A stretch of 64,000 nt of DNA. Origin: Desulfovibrionaceae bacterium. Its GTDB lineage: Bacteria > Desulfobacterota > Desulfovibrionia > Desulfovibrionales > Desulfovibrionaceae. The notes below the pieces were generated by a model. That model was not told the DNA's origin. It worked only from the letters and a program-made list of their open reading frames with translations, and did not search any database. The first letter of the stretch is position 1. Each line of letters begins with the position of its first letter. A program made the translations under genes and the position numbers. The stretch is taken from NCBI GenBank assembly GCA_009782775.1, contig WRIL01000001.1, positions 83,536 to 147,535 of the forward strand, given 5' to 3'. Shown one piece after another: positions 36,467-45,568 of the stretch.

Positions 36467-37966
36467 ATGTGGGATAAAGATAGCCGGGCCTTTGTGGCCC
36501 TGGCAGGAAACGTGGAAATATGCCTCCTGCCCGGCATGGGCAACCGGCACGGATTGATTACCGGGGCAACCGGCACGGGCAAAACCATCACCCTGCAAAC
36601 CCTGGCCGAGACTTTCAGCCAGATGGGCGTACCGGTCTTCGCCGCCGATGCCAAGGGGGATCTTTCCGGCATCGCGGCCAAGGGCGGGAACAAGGAAAGC
36701 GTGCTCAAGAGGGTGGAAGAATACGACCTTCAAGAAAAAGGCTTCCAATTTCAAGGCTTTCCGGTGCAATTCTGGGATGTCTTCGGCGAAACGGGCGCCC
36801 CAGTACGGGCCACGATCGCCGATATGGGGCCGCTGCTCCTGGCCCGGCTGCTGAACCTCAATGACACGCAAAGCGCGGTGCTTACCGTGGTCTTCAAGAT
36901 AGCCTCCGACGAAAAGCTGGAACTGATCGACCTCAAAGACCTGCGTAAAATCCTGGAATATGCCGCAAATAACGCCTCCAAGCTCTCCGTCGCTTACGGC
37001 AACCTCTCCGCCGCCAGCATCGGCTCCATCCAGCGCGGGCTCATCGCCCTGGAGCATGACGGGGCGGACAAATTCTTCGGCGAGCCCAACCTGCACATTG
37101 ACGACCTGATCCAGACCTCGGGAGACAAGGGGGTAATCAACATCCTGGCCGCCGACAAACTCATGCAGGCCCCCAAGACTTACAGCACCTTCCTGCTCTG
37201 GCTGCTAAACCAGCTATTCACCGTCCTGCCGGAGGTGGGCGACGCGGAAAAACCCAAACTGGTCTTCTTTTTTGATGAGGCGCACCTGCTTTTCAACGAC
37301 GCCCCCAAACCCTTGCTGGAAAAGATCGAACAGGTGGTGCGGCTCATTCGCTCCAAGGGCGTTGGCGTATTTTTCATCTCGCAAACCCCTTCGGACATGC
37401 CGGACGCCGTCCTGGGACAACTGGGCAACCGGGTGCAACATGCGCTGCGGGCCTACACTCCCAAGGATCAGAAGGCCCTCAAGAGCGCCGCGGCCAGCTT
37501 CCGGGCCAACAGCGCCTTCAATACCGAAACCGCCATCGCCGAACTGGGCATGGGCGAAGCGCTGGTTTCCTTTTTGGACGCTCAAGGCGCGCCAAGGCAG
37601 GTGGAAAGGGCCTTCATCCTGCCGCCCCAGAGCCAGATCGGCCCCTTGGATGAGGCGAAGCGCGGGCAGATGGTCAAAAGCTCCCTGTTCTACCGGCATT
37701 ACAGCCAAAGCATTGACCGCACCACGGCCTATGAAATCCTGACCCAGCGCCTGGCGGAAACCCCCAGCGAAAAAGAACTGGCCCAGCGGAAAAAAGAGGA
37801 GGAAAAGCAGGCCGCCCTATTGCGCAAAGAAGAGGCCGCCAGGCAAAAGGACGCGGAAAGGCTGGCCCGGCAAAAAGCCTCCCAGAGAAACAGCCTGGCC
37901 AAGGGGGCCTTCACCTCCATCGGCGCCCCGCTCATCCGCCAGTTCCTGCGCGGGCTTTTCAAATAA
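36467..37966 (+). CDS. HerA-like ATPase, DUF853 family
   Basis: 499 residues from the ATG at 36467, which has AAGGAG six bases upstream (an ATG at 36443 overlaps the previous gene). Walker A is GATGTGKT (about residue 32). [13 protein letters not shown] follows, and Walker B is [15 protein letters not shown], then [34 protein letters not shown]. This matches the DUF853 helicase-like proteins (YjgR) related to HerA. The last about 75 residues are a Lys/Glu/Ala-rich coiled coil. The true substrate of this family is poorly known. It is coupled to the molybdopterin-binding gene upstream and the DUF4139 gene downstream. Confidence 0.9.
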   Translation: MWDKDSRAFVALAGNVEICLLPGMGNRHGLITGATGTGKTITLQTLAETFSQMGVPVFAADAKGDLSGIAAKGGNKESVLKRVEEYDLQEKGFQFQGFPVQFWDVFGETGAPVRATIADMGPLLLARLLNLNDTQSAVLTVVFKIASDEKLELIDLKDLRKILEYAANNASKLSVAYGNLSAASIGSIQRGLIALEHDGADKFFGEPNLHIDDLIQTSGDKGVINILAADKLMQAPKTYSTFLLWLLNQLFTVLPEVGDAEKPKLVFFFDEAHLLFNDAPKPLLEKIEQVVRLIRSKGVGVFFISQTPSDMPDAVLGQLGNRVQHALRAYTPKDQKALKSAAASFRANSAFNTETAIAELGMGEALVSFLDAQGAPRQVERAFILPPQSQIGPLDEAKRGQMVKSSLFYRHYSQSIDRTTAYEILTQRLAETPSEKELAQRKKEEEKQAALLRKEEAARQKDAERLARQKASQRNSLAKGAFTSIGAPLIRQFLRGLFK

Positions 37967-37976
37967 CGGAGATCTC

Positions 37977-39734
37977 ATGAAAAGTTACACTGTTTCCCCC
38001 AAAAAATCGGCCGTCCGGCTCCCTGTCCTGGCTGGCGTCCTCCTGCTTCTTGCTCTCTCACTACCCGGCCCGCAGGTTCCAGCCGCGGCCTGGCAGGAAG
38101 CCGCAGCCCCTTCCCAGCCCGTCTCCGTTGTCTTCTATCCCGCCGAGGCCGTGCTCAGCGTGGAGGAAACCCTAACCTCGCAACCCCTGGAAGATGGAAC
38201 TTACGGCTTCCTGCTCATCCTGCCGGCCCTGGCGGATCGCGCCAGCTTTTCGGCCACCCTGGACGGGCGTCCGGCCACCGGTTTCTATTGGCTGGAAGAA
38301 CCAGGCCGCCGCCCGCTTGCCAGAGAACAGATAGGAGAACACCAGCCCCGCCTGCCCCTGCCGGACAGCCAGCGGGAGATGGACCCGGAGAATGAGCCTT
38401 CGCCGGAGCGCCGGGCCTTGCTGGAAAACCTGCTGCCCCTGCGCGAGGGCATCGCCGCAAAAAGCGGAACCCTGGCGGCGGTGGAAGGGCGTCTGAAACT
38501 TTTGGAGCAACACTCCGCGCCTTTCAAGGAACAGCCCCTTGCGGCGGAGGATCTGGCCCGCCTGGACGCCCTCTGGGAGGAAAACCTGCCGTCCTTGTAC
38601 GTCCTTTATGAAAAAGAGCAGCGCGCCCTTTATAATTTGCGCCAGCGCCACGCCGCCATCCAGGAAACCCTGGAAAAATTCGACGCCGGGCGCAAGTTCT
38701 CCAGGGTGGTCCTGCCCCTGGGCGCAACGGCTACAAAGGTGACGCTGCGCTACTCTTACAGCGTGCCGGCCTCCTTCGATATTGATTACCGCCTCCTGGC
38801 CTACCCGGAAAAACAGACCCTGACCGTCGAGCAGGGCATTGCCCTGAAACAGAATTCAGGCTTTTCATGGAAAGAAACAGAGGTGACCGTGGCCAGCCTG
38901 GGACGGGACCGCTCCCTGGAACCATCGCGGCCACGGCGCTGGCTGATTGAGGAGCAAGCGGCCATACCCCTGCCCCCCCCTCCCATGCGGGCGGAAAAGA
39001 TCGCTGCCTCAAATTTGGCCCAGAGATCCCAAACCCACGAAATAGCCGACGAGTCTATGGTCGAACAACCCGATAGCTGGTCCGCCGCGGACCAGGAGCA
39101 GAAATCAACCTTCCGGGTCTGGAAACTGGGACGGCTGAACATCGCCCCGTCCACTCCGGTGCGCGCGGCCCTGGCCTCGGACAGCCACAAGGCCGCCTAT
39201 TACTATACCCTGCGGCCAGCCAGCTATTTCCGGGCCTTTCTCACGGCGGAACTGAACCTGCCCGCGCCCCTGGAACTGACCCAGGGGCAGGCCCGTTTTT
39301 TTGTTGATGACGCGGCCATCGGCCAAGGCGCTTTTTCCTTCAATGGCAGCCAAGGAAGCATCTTCTTCGGCGCGGACCCCCAGGTCACCGGCGTCATGCG
39401 CAACCTCAAGCACAGCAGCGGTGAAAGCGGGATCATCCGTAAAGAACAAACCCTGGACTGGAACTGGAGCATCCTGGTAAACAACAACCGCGCCTACCCG
39501 GTGGAGGTAAGGGTGGAAGACCCCCTGCCCGAAAGCGCGGAGGCGAGTTTCCGGCTGGAGGTCAAATCCACTCCCCAGCCGGAGCTGGCCAGCACCTCCC
39601 TGAACCAGGGCAATATTAAAATTTACCGCTGGAAGCTCAAGCTCAAGGCTGGGGAACAGGCCGCCATCACCCACGAGGTGCGCCTGACCGCGCCCCTGGA
39701 TAAGCAGGTGAACCCCGGCCGGGGAGATTTGTAA
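37977..39734 (+). CDS. DUF4139 secreted or membrane-anchored protein
   Basis: 585 residues, starting ten bases after the HerA-like gene. A signal peptide or anchor (LPVLAGVLLLLALSLPG) is followed by an N-terminal DUF4140-like part with VSVVFYPAEAVLSVEETL. A coiled coil follows (about 150-240). The C-terminal DUF4139 domain (about 250-580) has LRYSYSVPASFDIDYRLLA, YYYTLRPASYFRAFLTAEL, and 'WNWSILVNNNRAYPVEVRVEDPLP'. This family includes MuiA-like proteins and works outside the cytoplasm, but its function is not defined. It is the last gene of the 35431-39734 unit; a separate promoter for leuA starts eight bases after its stop. Confidence 0.85.
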   Translation: MKSYTVSPKKSAVRLPVLAGVLLLLALSLPGPQVPAAAWQEAAAPSQPVSVVFYPAEAVLSVEETLTSQPLEDGTYGFLLILPALADRASFSATLDGRPATGFYWLEEPGRRPLAREQIGEHQPRLPLPDSQREMDPENEPSPERRALLENLLPLREGIAAKSGTLAAVEGRLKLLEQHSAPFKEQPLAAEDLARLDALWEENLPSLYVLYEKEQRALYNLRQRHAAIQETLEKFDAGRKFSRVVLPLGATATKVTLRYSYSVPASFDIDYRLLAYPEKQTLTVEQGIALKQNSGFSWKETEVTVASLGRDRSLEPSRPRRWLIEEQAAIPLPPPPMRAEKIAASNLAQRSQTHEIADESMVEQPDSWSAADQEQKSTFRVWKLGRLNIAPSTPVRAALASDSHKAAYYYTLRPASYFRAFLTAELNLPAPLELTQGQARFFVDDAAIGQGAFSFNGSQGSIFFGADPQVTGVMRNLKHSSGESGIIRKEQTLDWNWSILVNNNRAYPVEVRVEDPLPESAEASFRLEVKSTPQPELASTSLNQGNIKIYRWKLKLKAGEQAAITHEVRLTAPLDKQVNPGRGDL

Positions 39735-39741
39735 AAATCGC

Positions 39742-39770
39742 TTGACACGCTCCGCAAAACCGGCTAGGTG
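39742..39770 (+). promoter_or_regulatory. Sigma-70 promoter of the leu operon
   Basis: TTGACA (39742-39747), 17-base spacer, TAGGTG (39765-39770). The predicted start falls at about 39776-39778, that is, on the ATG of the leader peptide. Confidence 0.65.
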
Positions 39771-39776
39771 TTTTCC

Positions 39777-39833
39777 ATGAGCTGGAATATTGCCCATATA
39801 TTGTTTTTTGCCCGGCTACGCGGTCTGACATAG
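39777..39833 (+). CDS. leu leader peptide
   Basis: An 18-codon frame encodes MSWNIAHILFFARLRGLT with Leu at codons TTG, CTA and CTG; TTG and CTA look uncommon in the GC-rich genes nearby. It lies between the leu promoter and the terminator. There is no SD, and the predicted transcript starts at the ATG, so it would be translated leaderless. The CTA and CTG codons lie at or in the 5' arm of the hairpin at 39818-39840, where a ribosome stalled for Leu would change RNA folding. The reading frame could also be chance. Confidence 0.55.
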   Translation: MSWNIAHILFFARLRGLT

Positions 39834-39884
39834 ACCGCGTCACGGCCTTTTACAGGTTTTCGCTTTAATTTGCGGCTGTGCGCG
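39818..39884 (+). promoter_or_regulatory. Alternative hairpins of the leu attenuator
   Basis: Hairpin A: ACGCGGTCT (39818-39826) pairs perfectly with 39832-39840. Hairpin B: CGCGTCACGGCC (39836-39847) pairs with GGCTGTGCGCG (39874-39884), 11 pairs and one bulge. A and B share 39836-39840, so they exclude each other. B ends at the first base of the terminator stem (39884). Switching between them as the leader is translated is the expected attenuation logic, although the overlap between B and the terminator is only one base. Confidence 0.55.
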
Positions 39885-39910
39885 CCACCCTGACCAGGGT
39901 GGCTTTTTTT
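39884..39910 (+). terminator. Rho-independent terminator in leu leader
   Basis: GCCACCCT (39884-39891) pairs perfectly with AGGGTGGC (39896-39903) around GACC, followed by seven T. It stands 30 bases before the leuA ATG and downstream of the leu promoter. It therefore acts as an attenuator rather than as the end of the upstream gene. Confidence 0.85.
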
Positions 39911-39939
39911 ATTGGAATAATTTTAAAAGTGAGGAAAAC

Positions 39940-41463
39940 ATGCCTGAATCCGCCAATCGCGTCATCCTGTTCGATACCACCCTGCGGGACGGAGAGCAGT
40001 CCCCCGGCGCCACCATGAACCTGCGGGAGAAAGTGCACATGGCCCGGCAATTGGAACTTTTGGGGGTGGACATCATTGAGGCCGGCTTTGCCGCTTCCAG
40101 CGCCGGGGACTTCGAAGCCGTCGCCACCGTGGCTAAAGAGATCCGGGAAGCCACCGTGGCCAGCCTGTGCCGCACGGTGATCGAGGATATCGACAAGGCC
40201 GCCGAGGCCCTGCGCCATGCCAAAAAATCCCGCCTGCACCTGTTCATCGCCACCTCTCCCCTGCACATGGAATTCAAGCTCAAGCTCTCACCGGACGAGG
40301 TGCTCAAGGCTACGGACCAGGCGGTGCGCCATGCCGTTTCTTGCTGTACGGACGTGGAATTTTCCTGCGAGGACGCCTCCCGGAGCGATCCGGACTTCAT
40401 GGTGGAAGTCTGCCGGACGGCCGCGGCCGCCGGGGCCGTAACCCTGAACATCCCCGACACCGTGGGCTACGCCCAGCCCGACGAGTTCGCGGAACGCATT
40501 GCCTACCTCAAGGCCCGCATCCCCGCCAAGGTGATCATCAGCGTCCACTGCCACAATGACCTGGGCCTGGCCGTGGCCAACACCCTGGCCGCTTTACGGG
40601 CCGGCGCCCGCCAGGCTGAGGTGACCGTTGGCGGCATCGGCGAGCGGGCGGGCAACTGCGCCCTGGAAGAACTGATCATGGCCCTGGCCGTGCGCAATCC
40701 TTACTACCGGCTGGAACACGGCATACATACCCAGCAGATCTTCCCTTCGGTGCGCGCACTGTCACGCATCATCGGCCGTCCCATCCCGGTCAACAAGCCT
40801 GTGGTCGGGGCCAATGCCTTTGCCCACGAAGCCGGCATCCATCAGGCCGGAGTGCTGGCCAACCCGGCCACCTATGAGATCATGACCCCGGAATCCATTG
40901 GCCTGTCCAGCAGCCACATCGTCCTGGGCAAACACTCCGGCAAGAACGCCATCCGCTCCAAGCTGGAGGATATGGGCTACAGCCTGGACAACGCCCAGAT
41001 TGACCTGATCCTGGCAGCGGTGAAGGAACTGGCGGACAAGAAAAAGGATATTTTTGACGAGGACCTGGAGGCCCTGGTGCTGGAGGAGGTATATCGCCTT
41101 CCGGATAAATACCGGCTGCTGCACCTGACCGTACAGAGCGGCGACGGCGGGCTGCCGCCCTGCGCCATGCTGGCTCTGGAGATTGACGGCGCTAGGCGTG
41201 AACACGCCCAGTTCGGCGTAGGTCCCATTGACGCCGTCTTTCGAGGCATCGCCGCGACCGTGGGGCGCAGCCCCAAGCTGGAACAATACGCGGTCAACGC
41301 CATTACCGGCGGCACCGATGCCCTGGGGGAAGTCACCGTGCGCATCTCGGAAAACGGCAAAAGCACGGTGGGCCGGGGTTCGCACCCTGATATCATCAAT
41401 GCCAGCGCCCGCGCCTATCTCAACGCCCTGAACCGCCTGGCCAAGATGCGGGAGGAAATGTAA
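39940..41463 (+). CDS. leuA: 2-isopropylmalate synthase
   Basis: 507 residues. Condenses acetyl-CoA with 2-oxoisovalerate, the first step of leucine synthesis. TIM-barrel motifs: FDTTLRDGEQSPGA near the N-terminus, metal-binding HCHNDLG, and GGIGERAGNCALEE. The C-terminal LeuA dimer/regulatory domain (about 390-500, ending SHPDIINASARAYLNALNRL) allows leucine feedback. ATG with GAGG upstream. It leads a four-gene operon; its stop overlaps the leuC start (TAATG). Confidence 0.97.
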   Translation: MPESANRVILFDTTLRDGEQSPGATMNLREKVHMARQLELLGVDIIEAGFAASSAGDFEAVATVAKEIREATVASLCRTVIEDIDKAAEALRHAKKSRLHLFIATSPLHMEFKLKLSPDEVLKATDQAVRHAVSCCTDVEFSCEDASRSDPDFMVEVCRTAAAAGAVTLNIPDTVGYAQPDEFAERIAYLKARIPAKVIISVHCHNDLGLAVANTLAALRAGARQAEVTVGGIGERAGNCALEELIMALAVRNPYYRLEHGIHTQQIFPSVRALSRIIGRPIPVNKPVVGANAFAHEAGIHQAGVLANPATYEIMTPESIGLSSSHIVLGKHSGKNAIRSKLEDMGYSLDNAQIDLILAAVKELADKKKDIFDEDLEALVLEEVYRLPDKYRLLHLTVQSGDGGLPPCAMLALEIDGARREHAQFGVGPIDAVFRGIAATVGRSPKLEQYAVNAITGGTDALGEVTVRISENGKSTVGRGSHPDIINASARAYLNALNRLAKMREEM

Positions 41464-42734
41464 TGCCGCAAACCCTGGCCCAGAAAATCCTGGCCGCCCA
41501 TTCCACCCGTCCCGTCAGCCCGGAAGAAAGCGCCCCCGGACGCATCATTACCTGCCGGGCCGATTTGGTCCTGGCCAACGATATCACCGCTCCCCTGGCC
41601 ATCAAGTCCATGCGGGAAATGGGCGTGAAGCGGGTCTTTGACCGGGAGCGCGTGGTCCTGGTCATGGACCACTATGTACCGCAAAAGGATTTGGCCTCCG
41701 CCGAACAGGTACTGATTTCCCGCCGTTTTGCCGCTGAACAGCGGCTTACCCATTACTACGAAGGCGGCGAGGCCGGAGTGGAACACGCCCTCCTGCCTGA
41801 ACTCGGGCTGGTCGGCCCCGGCGACCTGGTAGTGGGGGCGGACAGCCATACCTGCACTTACGGCGGCCTCGGCGCCTTCGCCACCGGCATGGGCTCAACC
41901 GATGTGGCCGCGGCCATGGCCCTGGGAGAACTCTGGTTCAAGGTGCCGGAGAGCGTCAGAGTGCTTTTTTCAGGCAAGCTCCCTCCCTTTGTGGGCGGCA
42001 AAGACCTCATCCTCTGGACCATAGGCCGCCTGGGCGTGGACGGCGCACGTTACAAGGCCCTGGAATTCGGCGGCCCGGCCATCGCCTCCCTGGAGGTGGA
42101 AGGCCGTCTCAGCATGGCCAACATGGCTATCGAGGCCGGCGGCAAGGCCGGGCTCTTCGCCGCCGACGAAGCCACCCTGGACTATTGCCGCGAGGCCGGA
42201 AGAAAGAAGGACGTCCCTCTGGCCGCTGACCCGGACGCGCTTTACGAAAGCTCTCTTACCCTGGATGTCTCCGGCCTGGAACCCCTGGTCGCCTGTCCGC
42301 ATCTGCCGGAAAACGTCCGTCCGGTCTCTGAACTTAAAGATATCCCGGTGCAACAGGTGGTTATAGGCTCATGCACCAACGGCCGCCTGAGCGATCTGCG
42401 CGCCGCCGCCGCCGTGCTGGATGGCCGCAAGGTAAAAAAAGGCCTGCGCTGCATCATCCTGCCCGCAACTCCCAAAATTTGGAAAAGCGCCCTGAATGAA
42501 GGGCTTATGGGCATATTCATGGAGGCCGGCTGTATCATCGGTCCGCCTTCCTGCGGCCCCTGCCTGGGCGGACACCTGGGCATCCTGGCCGGCGGAGAGC
42601 GCGCCCTGGCCACCACCAACCGCAATTTCCGAGGCCGCATGGGCAGCCTGGATTCGGAAGTTTACCTCGCCAGCCCGGCGGTGGCCGCGGCCACCGCCAT
42701 AGCCGGCGAGATTAGCCATCCTGGGAGGATATAG
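41463..42734 (+). CDS. leuC: 3-isopropylmalate dehydratase large subunit
   Basis: 423 residues, the short homoaconitase-like form rather than the about 466-residue enteric form. The 4Fe-4S cluster cysteines are in GSCTNGR and in CGPCLGGH. Substrate motifs VGADSHTCTYGGLGAFATGMGSTD are present. With LeuD it isomerises 2- to 3-isopropylmalate. Overlaps leuA by one base. Confidence 0.96.
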   Translation: MPQTLAQKILAAHSTRPVSPEESAPGRIITCRADLVLANDITAPLAIKSMREMGVKRVFDRERVVLVMDHYVPQKDLASAEQVLISRRFAAEQRLTHYYEGGEAGVEHALLPELGLVGPGDLVVGADSHTCTYGGLGAFATGMGSTDVAAAMALGELWFKVPESVRVLFSGKLPPFVGGKDLILWTIGRLGVDGARYKALEFGGPAIASLEVEGRLSMANMAIEAGGKAGLFAADEATLDYCREAGRKKDVPLAADPDALYESSLTLDVSGLEPLVACPHLPENVRPVSELKDIPVQQVVIGSCTNGRLSDLRAAAAVLDGRKVKKGLRCIILPATPKIWKSALNEGLMGIFMEAGCIIGPPSCGPCLGGHLGILAGGERALATTNRNFRGRMGSLDSEVYLASPAVAAATAIAGEISHPGRI

Positions 42735-42736
42735 CC

Positions 42737-43237
42737 ATGCTTTGTTCCGGAAAAATTCTGCGCCTGGGGGATCATATTGATACCGACGCCATCATCCCGG
42801 CCCGTTACCTGGTTACCGCCGACCCGGCAGAATTGGGGGCGCACTGCATGGAAGGCCTGGACCCGGACTGGCGCGCCAGAATCATCCCCGGCGGCAGCCT
42901 GATTGTCGCCGGGCGCAACTTCGGCTGCGGTTCTTCCAGGGAACACGCGCCAGTGGCCATCCTGGGCGCGGGTATCCCGGCGGTCATCGCCCACAGCTTT
43001 GCCCGCATCTTTTACCGCAATGCCTTTAACATGGGACTGCTGCCCCTGGAGTTGGGAGATGCCGCCAACGCCTTTCAGGAAGGGGAGGAGGCCAAAATTG
43101 ACCTGAAAACCGGCAAGGTGAGCAACCTTACCAGCGGCCGGAGCTTCAGCTTTACGCCCCTGCCCGAAAGCATGCGCGCCATCCTGGAGGCCGGAGGGCT
43201 GGCCCACTTTGTTAAACAAAGGCTGGGAAAACCATGA
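42737..43237 (+). CDS. leuD: 3-isopropylmalate dehydratase small subunit
   Basis: 166 residues, the short swivelling-domain subunit that pairs with the short LeuC. Motifs: [15 protein letters not shown], the active-site loop [14 protein letters not shown], and [27 protein letters not shown] site lies in the leuC end. The stop overlaps the leuB start (ATGA). Confidence 0.96.
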   Translation: MLCSGKILRLGDHIDTDAIIPARYLVTADPAELGAHCMEGLDPDWRARIIPGGSLIVAGRNFGCGSSREHAPVAILGAGIPAVIAHSFARIFYRNAFNMGLLPLELGDAANAFQEGEEAKIDLKTGKVSNLTSGRSFSFTPLPESMRAILEAGGLAHFVKQRLGKP

Positions 43238-44322
43238 AAAAACATATCGTCTTATTGCCCGGCGACGGCATCGGCCCGGAGGTGACGGGGGAAGCGGTGA
43301 AGGTTCTCAGGATGGCGGCGCGGTGTTACGGCGGCGACATCGAGTTCCAGGAAGCCCTGGTGGGCGGCGCGGCTTACGAGGCGGCCGGGGATCCCCTGCC
43401 GGAGGAAACTCTGGATCTTTGCCGGGAGGCGGACGCTATTTTTCTGGGGGCCGTGGGCGGGCCTAAATGGGCCTCCATTCCAGCGGACAAGCGGCCGGAG
43501 GCCGGGCTCCTGCGCCTGCGCAAGGAACTTGGCCTATATGCCAATCTGCGGCCGGTCAGGCTTTTTCCTGAACTGGCCGGGCTGTCCTGCTTGCGCCCGG
43601 ATATTGTGGCTCAGGGGCTGGATCTCCTGGTGGTGCGCGAGCTTACCGGGGATGTCTACTTCGGGCAGCCCGCTGGTGAAGAGGTGCGGGACGGTCTGCG
43701 CCATGCCTTCAACAATATGATTTACAATGAAGAAGAGATCCGCCGAATTGCACGCATCGGCTTTGATGCGGCCAGGCAACGGAAAAAGCGCCTCTGCTCG
43801 GTGGACAAGGCCAATGTCCTGGCCTCCAGCCGGCTGTGGCGGGAAGTGGTGGAGGAAACACACCGGGATTACCCGGAGGTGGAACTCAGCCACATGTATG
43901 TGGATAACTGCGCCATGCAACTGGTGCTGCGACCGGATCAATTTGACGTGATCCTCACCGGCAATCTCTTCGGCGACATCCTCTCGGATGAAGCGGCGGC
44001 CCTGGCCGGTTCGCTGGGTCTTCTCCCTTCAGCCTCCCTGAGCGGCCTGGCGGGAACAGGCGGAGCCGGACTCTATGAACCCATCCACGGCTCGGCCCCG
44101 GATATCGCCGGGCAGGACCGGGCCAACCCCTTGGCCGCCATCCTGGCCGCCGCCATGCTGCTGGATCTGGCTCTGGGACTGAAAGAGGCGGCCAAGGGCG
44201 TGGAAGAGGCCGTACGCCTGACCTTGCGGGAAGGATACCGTAGCGCTGATTTGGCCCGGCCCGGAGAAAAAACAACCGGCTGTAGCCGGATGGGGGACCT
44301 GGTTGCCGATCGCCTGGAGTAG
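43234..44322 (+). CDS. leuB: 3-isopropylmalate dehydrogenase
   Basis: 362 residues. NAD-dependent oxidative decarboxylation of 3-isopropylmalate. [15 protein letters not shown] at the N-terminus, [12 protein letters not shown], the catalytic Lys in [24 protein letters not shown] and the closing [20 protein letters not shown] fit LeuB well. Last gene of the leu operon, ending 16 bases before the convergent MFS gene. Confidence 0.97.
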   Translation: MKKHIVLLPGDGIGPEVTGEAVKVLRMAARCYGGDIEFQEALVGGAAYEAAGDPLPEETLDLCREADAIFLGAVGGPKWASIPADKRPEAGLLRLRKELGLYANLRPVRLFPELAGLSCLRPDIVAQGLDLLVVRELTGDVYFGQPAGEEVRDGLRHAFNNMIYNEEEIRRIARIGFDAARQRKKRLCSVDKANVLASSRLWREVVEETHRDYPEVELSHMYVDNCAMQLVLRPDQFDVILTGNLFGDILSDEAAALAGSLGLLPSASLSGLAGTGGAGLYEPIHGSAPDIAGQDRANPLAAILAAAMLLDLALGLKEAAKGVEEAVRLTLREGYRSADLARPGEKTTGCSRMGDLVADRLE

Positions 44323-44337
44323 CGGCGTTTTCCTGAA

Positions 44338-45522
44338 CTACTTGGAATTCCTCATTTTTTTCAACGGGATAAAGCTGATTGCTCCCAGGATGCCCGACCC
44401 GGCCAAAAGTACCCAGGCCAGAGTGAAACTTCCGCTCAAATCTTTACTCAGGCCCATGACCCAGGGGCCGGCCACCGCGCCCAACTGAAAAATGCAGGCC
44501 GTAACCCCGCTGGCGGTGGCCACCGTCTCTTTCTTTGCGAGCATGGAAATAAGAAGCGGCAAAGCCGGATAGGCCAGTCCGAGCAAAAAACCTATGATCC
44601 CAGCCAAGCCGCTGAGAATGACGAGATCGACGCTTTGGACGAAAAACCAGGCGCAGGCGGCCAGCCCCAAGAAGATCCCTTGTAGAAAAATTACTGGGGA
44701 AGAGACCTTCTGGAAAAGCATCCCTCCCAGGGGTGAGGCAATGAGACCGGCCACCCCGTAAACCAGCATGACCCGGCTGCCCGTTTCCAGGGAAAACCCC
44801 AGTTCCTTGATATAGGTATTGCTCCAACTCAAAAAACCCACCATGAACCACAAAAGCCAAAACCAGGCGGCACTGAGCCAGAGCAGCCTTTTTTCACCCA
44901 GCGTCTCACGGATGCCCTGGAACACGCTCTTTCCCCGCGCACTCACGCCGGGAGTATCGCGTACCGCCAGAAAAGCCGCCGCCCCCGTAAGCAGGATGAC
45001 CACGCTGATGGCCTGGAAGGCCCCCCGCCAGGAGAGCAGCGTATTCAGCCAGGGCATCAACAGATTGGGGAGGAGCACCCCAATCCCGGCCGGGGCCATC
45101 ATCATCAGTCCGTAAGCCAGCCCGACTTCCCCAGGTGGAAACAGGCTGAGCGCGTAACGCACGCAACAGGTATAAACCGCCGCCGCCCCCAACCCGGTGA
45201 GCAGGCGGCAGGCAAAGCCCAGACTGAAGTCTGAAGCCATTCCCGTCCCAAAGGTGCCCAGAGCTTCCACCAGCAGGGCAAAACCTATAACCAGGCGGGC
45301 GCCGAAACGATCTCCCAGGAGACCGCCTGGGATCTGAAACAGCACATAACCCAGGTAAAAAGCGCTCATGTATGCGCCCGCCCCGGACATGCTCAGACCG
45401 AGATCCGGCGCGGCCGCCGGAATCAGCGGCGGCCATGCGAAACGCGCCACAAAGCCCATGGTAAAGTACAAAACCGCCAGGGCATGCAAAAACCAGCGGT
45501 GGTGATTGGCTACGGTACTCAA
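44338..45522 (-). CDS. MFS transporter
   Basis: About 394 residues with 12 hydrophobic helices. Motif A-like GDRFGARLVIGFALL follows the second helix, and the central loop is ARGKSVFQGIRETLGEKR. It resembles major facilitator uptake carriers for organic anions or sugars, but the substrate cannot be read. No ATG precedes the first helix: the TTG at 45522 gives a normal short N-terminus, and a TTG at 45594 would overlap rseP by 26 bases. Probably the last gene of the long minus-strand cluster. Confidence 0.82.
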   Translation of the reverse strand: MSTVANHHRWFLHALAVLYFTMGFVARFAWPPLIPAAAPDLGLSMSGAGAYMSAFYLGYVLFQIPGGLLGDRFGARLVIGFALLVEALGTFGTGMASDFSLGFACRLLTGLGAAAVYTCCVRYALSLFPPGEVGLAYGLMMMAPAGIGVLLPNLLMPWLNTLLSWRGAFQAISVVILLTGAAAFLAVRDTPGVSARGKSVFQGIRETLGEKRLLWLSAAWFWLLWFMVGFLSWSNTYIKELGFSLETGSRVMLVYGVAGLIASPLGGMLFQKVSSPVIFLQGIFLGLAACAWFFVQSVDLVILSGLAGIIGFLLGLAYPALPLLISMLAKKETVATASGVTACIFQLGAVAGPWVMGLSKDLSGSFTLAWVLLAGSGILGAISFIPLKKMRNSK

Positions 45523-45568
45523 CGAAGTTGCCTGTGCTGTCGTTCGCGTCGGATTCTCTGCCCGCGCT

